Positions 38,865 to 52,378 of a stretch of DNA of 64,000 nt are shown piece by piece. The first letter of the stretch is position 1. Every line of letters starts with the position of its first letter. The position numbers and the translations under genes are program-made. Source of the DNA: Sipunculus nudus (taxonomy: Eukaryota > Annelida > Sipuncula > Golfingiida > Sipunculidae); assembly GCA_026874595.1 (NCBI GenBank), contig CM049315.1:69697916-69761915 (forward strand), in the 5' to 3' direction. The notes under the pieces were generated by a model. The model was not told the DNA's origin. It worked only from the letters and a program-made list of their open reading frames with translations, and did no database searches.

Positions 38865-41450
38865 TCATATAAAACATTTATTAGCTTTTTGTGCGACTTT
38901 ACTTTCCAGGCACTCAATATTAATGAGTTTTTTTATGAATAAGTTCAAAGATGGAGGCACCAAGTTTAATCTATTACTAAAGACAATGAATTTGTACAAC
39001 AACAAAATTAAATTTATAATGTTCTGGTGTTCAGCTTCACCTACACCCATATACGTTATTTTTGGGCTTAGAACTGGCATTGTTATTTTTCCCTTTTCAG
39101 CCCAACACTTTATTCTTAAATAAAACGTGACTGATATATGACACTCACAGAATAAGTGATGAACAGATTCATTGGAAATAAAACAATAAGAACACCTCTT
39201 TGTATTAACGATGTTCCATTTATATAGATTCACATTTACTGCAAGTATATTATGTAGAAATCTGAAGTGAAACTGTCTGAGGTACATGTCCAAGGTTGTT
39301 CTGTAAACAAGAGCAACAGCCTGTTGCAAATTAAAAAAATCGTATTTGTTTAGCAGTTTTTCTCCATTTGTAGGTACTAAAACTATCTTCGTTAAAATTC
39401 TGTCGTATATACTCCTGAATGAAACGTTCTTCAAATCTAAAATAACATCTTTGAAAGCAATTACATTACGCTCTTGTACTAACATATCCCTAGATGTTAT
39501 ACCTTGGTCATCAATCATATTCACCCATTTTTTGGGGATAGCTTTTCGCAATGCCATCCAGTGTATGTAAAAGTTACAATAATTTCTACGGTCCTTCGAC
39601 ATGATTTCACTTAATTTCCTTTTTTCACCACTTGTATTATACAAATCATATATATATTTTATACCAAGTTCATCAAAATATCGAAAGTAAACCGACTTGC
39701 CTCCAATCTTAATATATTTATTATTCCAGAGTTGTTGCGATAAAACAGTTTTAACCAGAACAGGTTCTCCTGAGGTAAAGGACTGCCATATGTGAAAACT
39801 GCGCCTATAAAAATCCGGTAGTCCTCCTCTGAATACTACAGGGTCAGTATTACTACCAATATTTCTTATGCCACCAAACGCTTTTAAATAAAAGTTAGGT
39901 ATTACAGAGTATTTTTCGGTATTCTCAGAAATGATTTTCGTAATCCACATTAATCTTTGTGTTTCTATGGTCGTTTCAAGATCAGGCATCCTGATACCCC
40001 CATTATCATAACCACTAATCATGACATTATATTTTATTTTCGGTTTTCTCCCGTTCCATATAAAATCTGTCATCACGTCTTTTACTGATTTGATGAATTC
40101 TTTCGGTGGTTCTAAAACATTGGTTATATAAGTAAGTTTTGAAATACCTAAAGACTTTAAAATCGTATTTCTACCAAATATAGTCAAGGAACGTTGTTTC
40201 CATATGTTTAGAAGTGTTCTCATTTTTCCAAGCACTCTATTGAAATTTAACATGTTCGATAAGTTCTTGTCATAAGTATACCATAATCCAAGGATTTTCA
40301 ATGCATCTGTTGTCAAGTCAACCCATTTGAAACCGTCTAAGGTTTCATTAATAACATACTTTGCCATCCATGCGGCTTCACATTTATCCTGATTCACTTG
40401 GACTGATGATAATCTCGTGAATTTCTTCAAAACAGTACATAAAACATTCATGGAATTTATGTCTTTTAGAAAATACGTGGTATCATCCGCAAATATACAT
40501 TGTTTTATCTCGTTCCCGTTAATAGTAATTCCTTTTATATCAACAGATTGGCGTACCATTATTGCCAATATTTCAATAGCTAATACAAACAGGTACGGCG
40601 CTAGAGGATCCCCTTGTCTAGTCCCCTTTGCCACTTTTATGTAACCCGTTGTATAACCGTTATTTATAATACAGCTTTGAATATCTGTGTGGAGGAGTTT
40701 GACCCATCCGATACAACTTTCTCCAAAGCCAAACTTTTCTAACACACTGAACAAATAATTATGACCAATCGAATCGAATGCAGCTGCAAAATCCACTGCG
40801 AACAGTATATGTGGCTTATTTTCTTTGATACAGTAGTTAACAATATCACTAATTATTCTATTTGTTTCATTTATATTCCGACCGGGCACAAAGGCTGTCT
40901 GATCCGTATTTATTATATTAGGGAGAACTGCTCTGATACGGTTCGCCATAACTTTACTTATTATTTTACAGTCTACATTGACCAAACTGATAGGTCTCCA
41001 AGATGATAGTAAGCGATTATCTTTACCTGTTTTTTCAATTAAGGTCACAACTGCTTGCCTTTGACAAGGAGTGAGTTTCCCTTCCTTAAAGCATTTATTT
41101 AAGCATAGAACTAAATCACTACCGATCAAATCAAAGAATTTCAAGTAGAACTCTTTCGGTAGTCCATCGTTTCCAGGAGATTTATTATTTTTCATTTGCT
41201 TAAGAACATGTAAAATCTCGTTTTGCGAGACAGGACCCTCGCAGCTGGCTACCTCATCTGGAGTTAATTTTGGGATGTTCATACTTGATAACAATTCATG
41301 ACACTCTTCCTTAGATAGACAGTTATTACTCTTATATTTATTTTCATAAAATCTTCTTAGTTCAGCCAATATTAATTTTTGGTCACTGATCTCTTTCTCA
41401 TTACATAACAATTTTCGTATTGTGGATTTAGTTTTATTTCTTTTTTCCAA
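38865..41450 (-). pseudogene. LINE ORF2, reverse transcriptase and C-terminal zinc motif (861 aa open)
   Basis: Open for 861 residues. RT motifs in order: NNKSPGNDGLPKEFY (near 90), SWRPISLVNVDCKIISK, TAFVPGRNI, VDFAAAFDSI, KGTRQGDPLAPYLF and FADDTTYFL, whose DD is the catalytic pair. A Cys/His motif near residue 750 (CSYC...HHLFCEC) resembles the C-terminal CCHC of L1/Tx1-like LINEs. No RNase H. Upstream frameshifts mean a full ORF2 is not made from this copy. Confidence 0.9.
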
Positions 41451-41493
41451 GTTAAAAAATATTTCGTGTTACGTTCTCCATGTTCAAACCAAT

Positions 41494-42063
41494 TCAAACT
41501 CTGGATCTTATTATATGACCATCTGTTATTCTATCATAGTAGGACTCAAGTTCCCGTTGGATTATTTCACATTCATGCAAGGAAGATACACTTTGAGCTT
41601 CTGTCAATCGTTTTTCCAGTATGTGTAATTTCTGTTTTTCTTTCTGGCGTTTCCTTTTAGAGAAGCAGATAGAAAATTCTCTAATTTTAAATTTAAGATA
41701 TTCCCACCATTTTGTAATGTTTTCAATGTTTTCATATTCTTTTTTCCATCTTTCGATATTCTGTCGTAGTTCTAATACATAATTTGTATCGTCAAGTAGC
41801 GATACATTTAACTTCCAGTGGGACGGACCATGTTTAACCATATGGGACGAAGAAAAATTACATTTAACAGCGCAGTGATCAGTTGATATTGATGGAAAAA
41901 TATCCACTTGGTTTACTTGACTGTTTAAATTGCTTGATATAAAGATATAATCGAGCCTCCTTTTCATACTGGGACTCATACTACTCCAAGTAAACTTCTC
42001 CTTTGTCGGATTCCTTACCCTCCAAATGTCTATTAAACTATACATCTGCATAATATTGTTCAT
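41494..42063 (-). pseudogene. LINE ORF2, end of endonuclease and linker
   Basis: Contains TWSSMSPSMKRRLDYIFIS and STDHCAVKCNF, the C-terminal endonuclease motifs (RLDYI and a T-D-H version of the SDH motif), then a charged coiled segment. It ends at a TGA near 41494; two frame changes separate it from the RT piece that follows. Confidence 0.85.
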
Positions 42064-42109
42064 TGTTTGAATAGACTTAACCTTCGGGTGATAATTTCCA
42101 CCTTCTGTA

Positions 42110-42580
42110 TCAGATCGAGTGAAACAAAAAATGGAAATCTCCGCCCCAGATTATTTTAATATCATTACCAAGTTCAAAATTCGTAATTTTTTCAGAAATG
42201 CCATTTAAATATGCAACTTGACCATTTTCAGTGTTTGGTGCATACGTATTAATAAATAAGAATTGTTGACCATTTAAATTCGCTCTCAAGAAGAGACTTC
42301 GTCCCTCCTGATCATTCTCCACAATAATATCCGTACAGTCTAAGTATTTACCGACAAGTATGGCAACTCCTTTAGACTGGTTTGTACCATGAGAATAACA
42401 AATAACTCCCTGCCATTCCTTTCTCCACGAATATTCATCACTTTTTACACTGTGGACTTCTTGTAAAAAAATAATACTATTATCTCCACCATGATCAAGT
42501 AACCATTGGAGTATCTTCCTCCTTTTCCTGTACCCTCGCAACCCTCTTACATTTAGGGTAATAACTGAGAAACCAGACAT
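42110..42580 (-). pseudogene. LINE ORF2, apurinic-type endonuclease N-terminal part
   Basis: 156 residues with AP-endonuclease motifs: LNVRGLR near residue 10, FLQEVH near 40, GVAILVGKY, NTYAPN, and GGDFH near the end where active enzymes have GGDFN. The frame ends early because of a one-base shift near 42117; the continuation (SDTEGGNY) lies in another frame. It would nick target DNA in an active element; this copy looks dead. Confidence 0.85.
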
Positions 42581-42680
42581 AAATAATTACTGATGAAGAT
42601 AAAGTAGTCCCCCTGCATATCTGCTTTGTCTTTATGTTCTCTTAATAAGATTGAACTATTTTTTACTAAAGAAATGTTTC

Positions 42681-43595
42681 CTTGGTTACACAAACCTTGG
42701 TTTTCTTGGCCATAAAATAGGAATAGGCAGGCTTGGAACTGACCCAGTCTTACACGAGAAAATCAGTAATGCAAAACGACCAACCACCAAGAAAGAGGTT
42801 AGGTCTTTCTAAGGTTTGACGGGTTATTACCGTAAATTTATCCCCCATTATGCTGAAGTGGCCGTGCCCTTAACAGACTTAACCAAGAAGGGACAGAGTA
42901 ATAAGGTTACCTGGGGACAAGCTCAGGAGAGAGCATTTCAAACTCTCAAAGGTTTGTTGGTGAAACCACCAGTCTTGCGACTCCCCGACTTCTCAAAATG
43001 TTTCATTCTGAGAACTGATGCTTCCGATAATGGAATTGGAGCGATTTTCATGCAAGAGCATGAAGGGATGTTGCATCCAGTGGTTTTTGCGAGCCGTAAG
43101 CTTGTTCAAAGAGAGGAAAATTTCTCGGTCATTGAAAGAGAAGCATTGTCCATTGTCTGGGCAGTTAAAAATTCGATATGTATTTGTTTGGAAGACAGTT
43201 TGTGATTCAGAAACTGCCTTCATTCAGAAAGCCAAGTGCTTGAACAAACGCATAATGCGATAGGCAATACTCTTACAGGAGTATCAGTATACTGTTGAGT
43301 CTGTGCCTAGGAGATCGGATTGTGCGGGCTGATTTCCTCAGCCGCGTCCCAGCCTTAGGCTAAGTTCATTTAAATTTATAAGCTGAGTGGCATATACATC
43401 CCAGTGGCATTAAATGACAGATTGTGACGAGACACGATCCCTGTATGCTATATTTCTATCTATAGTTTTCAATTTTACCAGACATCAGCTATCAACCTCT
43501 CATAAGTTTTGTGAGTAAACTGTTGGATTACAGGATTTATTTTGTCAACTTTTTCTTATAAAAAAAACTGAGCATTTTTTTTAAGGGGGAAGTGA
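42681..43595 (+). mobile_element. Ty3/gypsy (Gmr1-like) element, 3' part: end of RT and RNase H, then internal 3' end
   Basis: Continues the RT across the LINE: KPKKC before the insertion and LGYTNLGFLGH after it. The RT/RNase H connection follows (TGYYRKFIPHYAEVAVPLTD), then RNase H (FILRTDASDNGIGAIFMQ, SVIEREALSIVWAV). One frameshift lies at about 43170, and a DFLSR-type end occurs near 43335. There is no integrase after RNase H; only about 225 bases lead to a purine-rich tract (AAGGGGGAAG, 43583-43592) and the LTR. Confidence 0.82.
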
Positions 43596-44821
43596 TGTCA
43601 CAAAGTGCCTTGTGACTGTACAACTTTTCAGGTTTTGATTTGAGACAGTGTGGCATGCGTGATGTCAAACGGCCTTTCAGACCCCCAACTCCTTTTTTTT
43701 TATTTTATTTCTTTAAGCAATACCCGGGGATTACCCTTTGGAATTCATTCAGGCAGAACCTTCATTTAGTGAGTGTTCTGTTCTGGTTCGAATTGTTAAG
43801 CTTTGTGGATAAGCCGTTGTTGTTACAGTAACTTTTAAAAGACCACAATTAGCTGTCCATACTGGTTATTGGGTAGGAAATTTGTGGAGGCAAACCTTGA
43901 CCAGTGAAAATTCAGTTGACCAGAGATCCCTAGAGGGCAGGGGACCGGTGATACTGAGCTGGAGAATGACTAAAAGCCTAAATGGCAGGTCTCTCTAAAA
44001 CTGATGATAAGCCAACTCTGAGAACACTGAAACTAGGTGAATATAGAGGTACCTCATGAACTCTTAAATATTATTTGTTATTTGCCTAAGACGATCCTTC
44101 TTCCCAGTACAGCCCAGGATGGTTTGGTGCTGTGTGTGTGAACACATAGGTATACACTGTCATGACAACTATATTGTGGTTCCTGATGGTATGACACAAC
44201 TGGCAGGATACACATGGTGAGTCTCCTGTAATAAGTTCCCACACCAAACTAGTAGAGAGCATTTATTGTGGTCTGCTGAGTAAACTTTGTGAAGTTTAAG
44301 TATAACTTGTGTGAAACAAAACCAGATGTTATTGTGATTGTTTAGCCAATAATCCAAGGGGAATCCATTAAGTATTTTCTATTAATCTCCTAGAAACTAC
44401 ATTTTTTTGTCAATCCTAATAAAAAGGCATAATATTTCTCCTTCTCTAGAGCTGTATTTCTTTTTTTTTCTTCATTCTAGTAAAATAACGCATTTCTTTG
44501 GTTCATAGGCATGAGTCTTGGTACATGTGCCCCATAGAGAGCTGCCACTAAAGCGCAAATCCTCCCCAACTTGGTGACTTATTTGAAGGATGTCTCTTCT
44601 GATGTCCGGTTTTACTTTACATTTGGGACAATTATGAACATTCTAGCTTAACTTGGATTATATCCCACTCAGCATTTATATATACCCTTCTTGTACGTAG
44701 TAAATAAATTTATTGTTATATTCTTCAAGGCGTTTGGTATCAATGTATGTGTATGTGTCTAGTCATATGTGTCCATGCTGAAAGAATTCTGGGCAAGGCC
44801 CGACCCAGTCTGACCTTGACA
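43596..44821 (+). repeat. 3' LTR of the gypsy element
   Basis: Begins TGTCA right after the polypurine tract and ends TGACA, 1226 bp, with AATAAA at 44701-44706 as a possible polyadenylation signal. The last 80 bases recur inverted at 61046-61130, which supports the 3' border. No 5' LTR remains in the window. Confidence 0.7.
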
Positions 44822-46000
44822 CTGAGCTCCTACTATTAATGCACATAGACCTTGACCCAAGTGATTCTAACGCAGAACCGACTCACGTAAGATTGAATCA
44901 ACTCCCATTGGTCGGTTCATCTCTGGGAAGGGGAACGTGCACTGGCGAGGGTATTTATATAATGAATATAAAAGAGCTGACCAAAGACAGTTCAGCCGAT
45001 CTCACAGAAATTCTAAAATAACTGATAGCGGCCCGTGAGTCATGGTGCAAGTCATAATAGAACACCCTTTCTAAGGGTGGGATAAAAATATTTGCTGTGT
45101 GGTAGTTATTGACATAATAGGCTAAAACACTTGTTACGAGAATAACGCCATGAAAGTCATCCGGACATGAGCGTCATAACATTTTGTTATCCTTGGAAAA
45201 GTATAAAACAAGAATAATTATTAATACCAGACAGAAGTGTGTAGACTGATAGGAACTTATAGAATTCCGAAATTATTAATTGAAAATAAGGTTTACACTT
45301 ACCAGTTGTCCTCCATGTATCACGGCAGATATTGATACAGAGTGACCGCATCTGTCCCAAAATCGCTCCAGTGATTTCTCAGCAAGAGACCACTCTTAAT
45401 TTACCCCATTCGCATAAATCTTAACAAAACTAACGATCTGCGCATTCATATTTCTGGTCAAAGTTATAAATTCATTGCAGAAACAAACTTTCCAAGTAAA
45501 AACATCCTCCTTATTAATAACTGTTGCATGAATGTAAGGAAATCATCCGTGAATGTAAAATTTATTATTTTTCCCAACAGAATCACGTCACTTTATGTTT
45601 TACTTCGGAAAAATAACAGTTCGACAAGCAGATGAAAATGAAAAAGCACTGTTAGAAATGGAGCGCACATTTGCATGTATACTAGAATTGATGCGAACCC
45701 AACAGATTGTACTACCACCCCAACGTCTTCAGTAAATTGTAATTTGAAGTTTGGGTGTATTATAAATAACTATATGATTTCAAGAGACTGAGACGATGGG
45801 TACAAGTTATATTTCATCACAACATATTTTCAGTGTATTTCAATAATAATTCTAGAAGGAATATACTATTTGCACATTGATTTCGTGATATACATTATCG
45901 AACTCCTTCTATTTGTCCACTCTAAGCCAATATTTGCAGGGTATCGTCTCACGGCTGAGTTTGTACAGGATGCTTGAAACAATGCAGGCGCAGTATTGCC
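44822..46000. other. Intergenic
   Basis: No coding region, RNA gene or clear repeat recognised between the LTR and the minisatellite. Confidence 0.55.
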
Positions 46001-46019
46001 AGGCTAGTTTTAACTCTGA

Positions 46020-46490
46020 GTTAAATACCCTGGATTCGATACCCAGAAAACAGTTCCTTAGACTCCATACCCAGAACATGGTCCCTGGATTCGACACCCA
46101 ATAAACAGTTCCTTGACTCCATACCCACAACACAGTCCCTGGACTCGATACCCATAAGCAGTCCCTGGATTCTATACCCAGAAACTGTCCCTAGGATCCA
46201 TATCCAGAAAACTGTCCCTAGACTCGAACCCCCTCCCCCCCCCCCCCCCCCCAAAAAAAAAAACAGTCCCTGGAATCGATACTAAGAAAACAGTCCCTGG
46301 ACTCGGTACCCAGAAAAACAGTCTCTTGACTTGATACCCAGAACACAGTCCCTGGACTTGATAGCCAGAAAACGGTTCCTAGACTCAATACCCAGAAACA
46401 GTCCCTAGACTAGATACTCAGAAAATAGCCCCTGGACTCGATACCCAAAAAACAGTCCTTGGACTCGATACTGAGAAACAGTGCTATAGG
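46020..46490. repeat. Minisatellite, unit about 26 bp
   Basis: About 17 imperfect copies of CAGTCCCTGGACTCGATACC followed by CAGAAA. The array is split by a poly-C/poly-A tract at 46221-46263. Open frames in it on either strand are repeat artefacts. Confidence 0.9.
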
Positions 46491-46769
46491 AAGAAGGTCA
46501 AGTGGAGGAGTTAGACAATAATTGTGCGTAAAGAGTGAACTTTATTTTTAAGGTTTCGTTCAATTGAATTACTGGCGAAGGTATTCGCCATATCAGTTGG
46601 TTCTAGTTCCATCTATGTTACTCAAATTATATAGATACCTGTATAACATTTTAAACATTACTGACAACACACGGATTCGACTCAATCGAACAATGCTGGC
46701 GAAATGGTTTATATCAATGAGTCACAATATTTAAAATGACCTTTGAAAAGTCTTGTCCTCGGTATTTAA

Positions 46770-47414
46770 TTAATTCAATAACAGTTGGCAGCCATACAGT
46801 TCAAAACGTGTACAGATCACACCAATATCATTGATACATTTGTAGGACTCTACCAAAACGCGCAAATAGCGTGCTCTCACTTGAATCGGCAAGGCAACCT
46901 TTACTTTTGTTGTAGCGTCCATGTTACCATCAAACACCTGAAAATACAAATCCAAAATTAATGTCATATCAAATAATATTAGGAGTCAAGAGTAGCACGA
47001 GAAACCTGAATTTTTCTTATTATGCGAATGGAGTTATGTACAACCTAAACATCAGGAGAATTTTAAAACCTATATTCAATAATTATGGACAGCTAGTTGT
47101 GGTAAGTGTGATAAGGACCATTTATTTGAATATATATTGTACAAGAGAGAGTTACAGAAAGTGTACAGAACAGAATAGCATTGGCGTTTCAATGTTTCAT
47201 TTTGTCTCTTTTCAACTTAAATACCGACAGTCCTTCAAGAAAGTCCTCAAGTCAGTACTTAAAGAAAAGTTGATCATGCATAAATAATACTTGTCCCTGT
47301 GTTAAGCTTCACATTCATTCCTTTTACGTGCTTGTGCCAGGCTAATGCGGTGAGGGAAATGCCGATTTATTTTATGCGGTCGCGGATAAGATGTATTATG
47401 CATGGGTAATATAC

Positions 47415-47452
<38 letters not shown>

Positions 47453-50400
47453 TATTTATTGATTATGTCTAAATCTATCAGTTTTTGAGCGAAGAACCTG
47501 GTTTCTTCCCGTGGCATATTCTGTTAAGCGCGAATAATTTTGGGAAACCTCTTGAGTGACGAATGCAATAAAGCTGAATACCTCGTCCGACCCTATGCGT
47601 GTGCCGACGAGTCGCTACGTGATTTGACACAAATTGTGTCGTATGACAGGTCGGACATGCACCGCATTCCCATAAAGGAATGGTCCTTCACAACCACAGC
47701 CGCGTGAAAGAAATCGTACTTTAGACAAATTGTTCAATGACGTGCGTCTTTTACACTTTACATGTTCATCAAAAGTCATCTCTAATTATGCGTGTAATGT
47801 ACCCATCCTCTACTTCGGTCAATAAGACCCTCCTGTAAAAATACTTCCAGAACAAGCTTGTGCGAGGTAATATAACAATGCCCAATCTTTTTTTTTTGTG
47901 GTATGACATGTCCAAAGAAAACCTTGTTTGTAGAGATTATTATAAAAATAGAGCCACACCATGTGCTGAACATTGACATTTGAAGTGAACTTCACCTTCC
48001 ATTTAACTCTTATTTTATATACAAGGCAAATATTTTATTCGCCGTTATCATTGTATAAAAGTATATCCTAGGGGCTGAATAACACATTATATGGGACAAA
48101 ACATTTTCTTGTTGTGAACAATATTTTGCAAGGGAGGTTTGCTATTGATGACCACGTTTGAAGGAGTCATTATAAATAATATTCTGTTCAAGATATGTTT
48201 TACGGTTTGCTGTCAACATATAAATTCATTAGTCTACAAATTGTCGACGCAATTTCAGGTGTAGATTTAGGAATTTTTCCAAGTGTGTCGGAATTTTTCT
48301 GGGGACAGACCTTACATCCAGATAATATATGTAATATACTATTATATACACATAATTTTGACATACATTTAACATATATAAAATTTGAGCACGCATTGAT
48401 GGGGGTCTGGGGAACCTCCCTCAAAAGGGTTGTAAACTAGAAAGCGAAGAATTCCCATGCAAAACGAAACTAAATAGATTTATCAGTTGCGACTTTTTTG
48501 CCAAAATTATTAATAACTCTAATAAAATATATAATAGAAAACAAAATACAATATTTTGATAAAGGGTTAGATGGTTAGATACAGTGACACATAAAATGTT
48601 ATGGTTTAATAAAAACCTGCATCTTTGGGTGGTATCCAATCATCTTTTCAGATCGTAATATCCATCCACCTCCTCCCCCCCCCCCCCCCCCCCGCCCCCA
48701 CCTCCGCTTGGATCTGCTCCAGGGAATTTATCTTTTGCTTCACAAAAATGTTGTTAGGTGATTAAGCAGTTAACTTAGTTTTTGATAATGTACTGATGAA
48801 CTAATTCACTTAATGTACATGTATGTGTCAATACCTTTGTCTTTCCATCAATCCTGTATGTAATCCAGCTGATTCCGTCGTCACCATAATTAAGAACAAA
48901 ACGGTCGATCCAGTATTTGCGGAAGGAATAATCCAAACCCTGTTATGTATATATAAATGTGTTTACAATTACCATAAAACCTGAGGATTGTATTCCGTTC
49001 CATCACTTTTAAACCGTTACATACACACATTTACACAGAAATAAATACGATGGAGTTTTAAACAAAAAAGTATAACACAAACACATAACTGAAGCTCTGT
49101 CAAGCTATTATGTATTATGTAATGTCATGTAATCCCACGAAAGAAGGTGAAACACATGGAGTCCATATAATCCACACAAAATACTAATATATAGAGACCC
49201 TGAATTGTTCACTGACCTCCTTAGTATATGGAAATTATTATTTATTATTTTTATTTTTTGACGTTTCTACGCCCACGTGTAATAAAATGCAGGAAAGACT
49301 CATGCGCCTGTTCGCGAAATAATTTGAGTCCTAGGTGTTGGTCGCAAGTATAAACAAGCCGAGATCTTCCAAGGATAATACCACGTGATTAATGCACACT
49401 GCTCCGGCAGAATGAGCCTGATGTGTATGTTTTTCTCCTACGTCTAATCCTATCACCAGGTTATATTGCTTTGTCTGAAAACAAGAGTTGCCGGAAGCAG
49501 TTCCCTCGGATTTCAGTCACCTCTGGGTATTTCTCTAAGCAGAAAAGCTAACAGAAGATTTCTGCTGGTGAATGTCTCTAACCACATAACAAACCAAAAT
49601 GCACGATGGACTCACAGCGTCCGTGTCTCTGCGGTACATAGTAATTTTGCCTCCCTGTCAGGTTTATGAGCACCTTTATAAAATGGCGGTGAACGTGCGT
49701 TTTGATTAAATAACATAATTGCTTTATTATAAATAACGGGTTCTTTACTACGTTGTGTAAAACAATTCCAATAATATAAGACAACAACAAAACGAGCTGG
49801 TAGCCATTAGGCACGCTAGGCGCCACTTTTCTCCCTGAACTTCATGTTTTAAGCACTAGATGGCACTATTTTAGGACCAGACAATAAAGCCGCTGCTTGA
49901 TTTTTACATTGAAATTTAACAGCAAATTAAAAGAAGGACTTTGAAAACTGACACGTTCCCCTGTGACCTTCACCCTTAGCAACATGTCATCCTGGTTAGA
50001 AACATGCTCTCATCTCTTCGTTATAGTGCACTTGGATAATATGTTTCATTATCTTATTCGAACAAGAAAATGAGTAAAATGTCGTGGTTAAGGGTTTGTT
50101 AGCTAGGTTACGTTTGTTTATGTTGTCAAAGGAGGAGCAATTAGTAATTCCAGGCAGGGCACCAACAGAAAGTCTACAACGCTCTCCGCTCTCTCTGGTA
50201 ACAGAGACGGATACTGCGTTTACAGTACCTCTGACTGTCGTTCACTATGTGAATAAAAGGAAAATTTTACTTTTTCTTAATTCTTTTCTGTAACACTTGC
50301 AGCCTTGGATATGCTGGCACTGTTATGATATCTAGTAAATCATCCATCGAAATTTGACAAAAAAACACATCGACTTGTCTATGAACGATTGATCTTTTGT

Positions 50401-50939
50401 AGAATTGCCTGCAGTGGATTAAAACTAATCCCTAAACTGTCAACGTAACAACCACGAAGCACCACACGAAAACCATAACTTCCATACACCATTACTATCA
50501 TTATTAAATTTACTAACACCTCAGAACTGAATGGTGACATTCAGATATGGCTAGTTTTACCTGTATCGCAATCTGCTGTATCACTCGTGGCTGGCCTAAG
50601 TCGACCTGCCACCACTCTTTTCCAGGTAATGCTATGTACCCTTTGTCCGTGCACCACGCTTTACAACTCTCACAGATCCTGCCATTTGCCGCATCCCACG
50701 GACTGATGTATTCATTGCTGGCTTTGAAAGCAGAGTTGGGGATTATATCTAGGTCGCCTATTCCGAGCGAAGGGGGAGGGTTCCCACATACTTCAGATGC
50801 TGTAATGATTGACCAAAATATAACCTCTGAGTGGTTGAATGAACTTGGTATTTCGTAATATTATCGGTTGGACAGTATGTGCTTTAAATTTCATTAGTCC
50901 GAGTGTATAGTTCTATTCTTTTAAAATGACAGACAAAAT

Positions 50940-50984
<45 letters not shown>

Positions 50985-52341
50985 ACACAACTGTTATGAG
51001 TTGAAGACAGCTAACCGCCGGGGCAAGACATTCCTACCAGATGAGCACCATCTAGCAGAAAGAAGTAGAAATACTCCACTTCTTGGAGTTTATGCAAGGA
51101 CGCAGACTGAGTGGCTTATTTGTTTCAGCTTTACCTGTGAGATTTATTTAGCGACATTAAGTGACACTCTAATGTATGTTCGTTTAATTGTGTATGCGGA
51201 AATTAGAGTCTATAATCAAGAATGTACACACCTATGCCGCCTGAACCAGCTAATACCTGAAAAATGGAACGTTCTAGGTTTAGGTGGAAAAAGGTAACGA
51301 AGTCCTGTATTTTTATTATTATCCCTAACTGCATATAAAATAAATAAAATATTCATTTTAAATTAATATTTTTCTATATTAATTTCTCTGTTTATAATAT
51401 TAAAAGGTATAACATCATGAATCAAACATTTGTATTTTCAGTAGTGATAAATGAAAATATTCTAAAATGGTACAGACCTAACAATAATATAAAAGTGGTC
51501 CGAGAGAAACATATATTTGTATCAACAAAATTTTTGAAATTATTTGAAACATTACCTATCGGATATATTCAGACAAGAAGATTCCTCTGTTAGATAGAAC
51601 ACATGGTATCCGTTTAGGACAGGTTTGCTCACCCCGGTAGAAATTTGACACTTAAACTGGCTATGCTTATTAGTTATATTATGAGTACTAGTAAAATGTT
51701 CTTCATAAGGTAAAGATTAACGAGGCGTGGGTCATACAAAACATTGCGGGGCGAAGCCGAGAGAATGCCATAATTGGCACAGGCCGAGTAAAACTTTACG
51801 ATTTGCGCAACATTACATTATGCCATAACTGATTTGTCCCCCATGCGCCGCGTCAAGGTCGAAAATCATTTCTATCAGCTGGTTTGTTGAATTACTCCCA
51901 CAAATAATCTAGCCTCAAATTTCTCTAGCTTTTGGAGCTTGATACTTGCTTCTGTTTATGAATTTTACATTTGTGTACAAATGATCATCCAAATACTGGA
52001 TATCCACAAATACTGTAGACTTCATGAATGCAATATTTAAGAAAACTGGCTTTCAGAAGAGAAAATATAAGTCGATAAGTATCGTGCTGACTGGCGTACC
52101 CTGTAAATATACGAAAACATCGATCCACAGCTGTCGAAATATGAATATCAATTAACCAAAAATAAGGATCAATATATTGCTCCTTCTTTTTAAAATGATC
52201 AATCATATATACTTAAATGTAACCGAATCCTTTCTCTTAGTTTCCCTTCACCTGGTCTGCATTATGTGTATGTGTTGCCGTTTGCGTTTTCCCTATGTAC
52301 TTTATGTTACTGGAATATAGCAGAATAAAGCCCCCTCCACT

Positions 52342-52378
<37 letters not shown>

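Larger units (their letters stand above)
38468..42667 (-). mobile_element. L1/Tx1-like LINE, 5'-truncated and frameshifted, nested in the gypsy element
   Basis: A 13-base target duplication AAAGAAATGTTTC flanks it (38455-38467 and 42668-42680). Its 3' end, at the low coordinate, is T-rich on the + strand (38468-38500), meaning an A-rich tail on its own strand. It starts only about 90 bases before the endonuclease, so ORF1 and the 5' UTR are missing. ORF2 is split into three open pieces described separately. Confidence 0.92.

Noticed and set aside
46020-46254. Short proteins within the minisatellite
   Set aside because: They repeat the same word in each unit and are artefacts of the tandem repeat.
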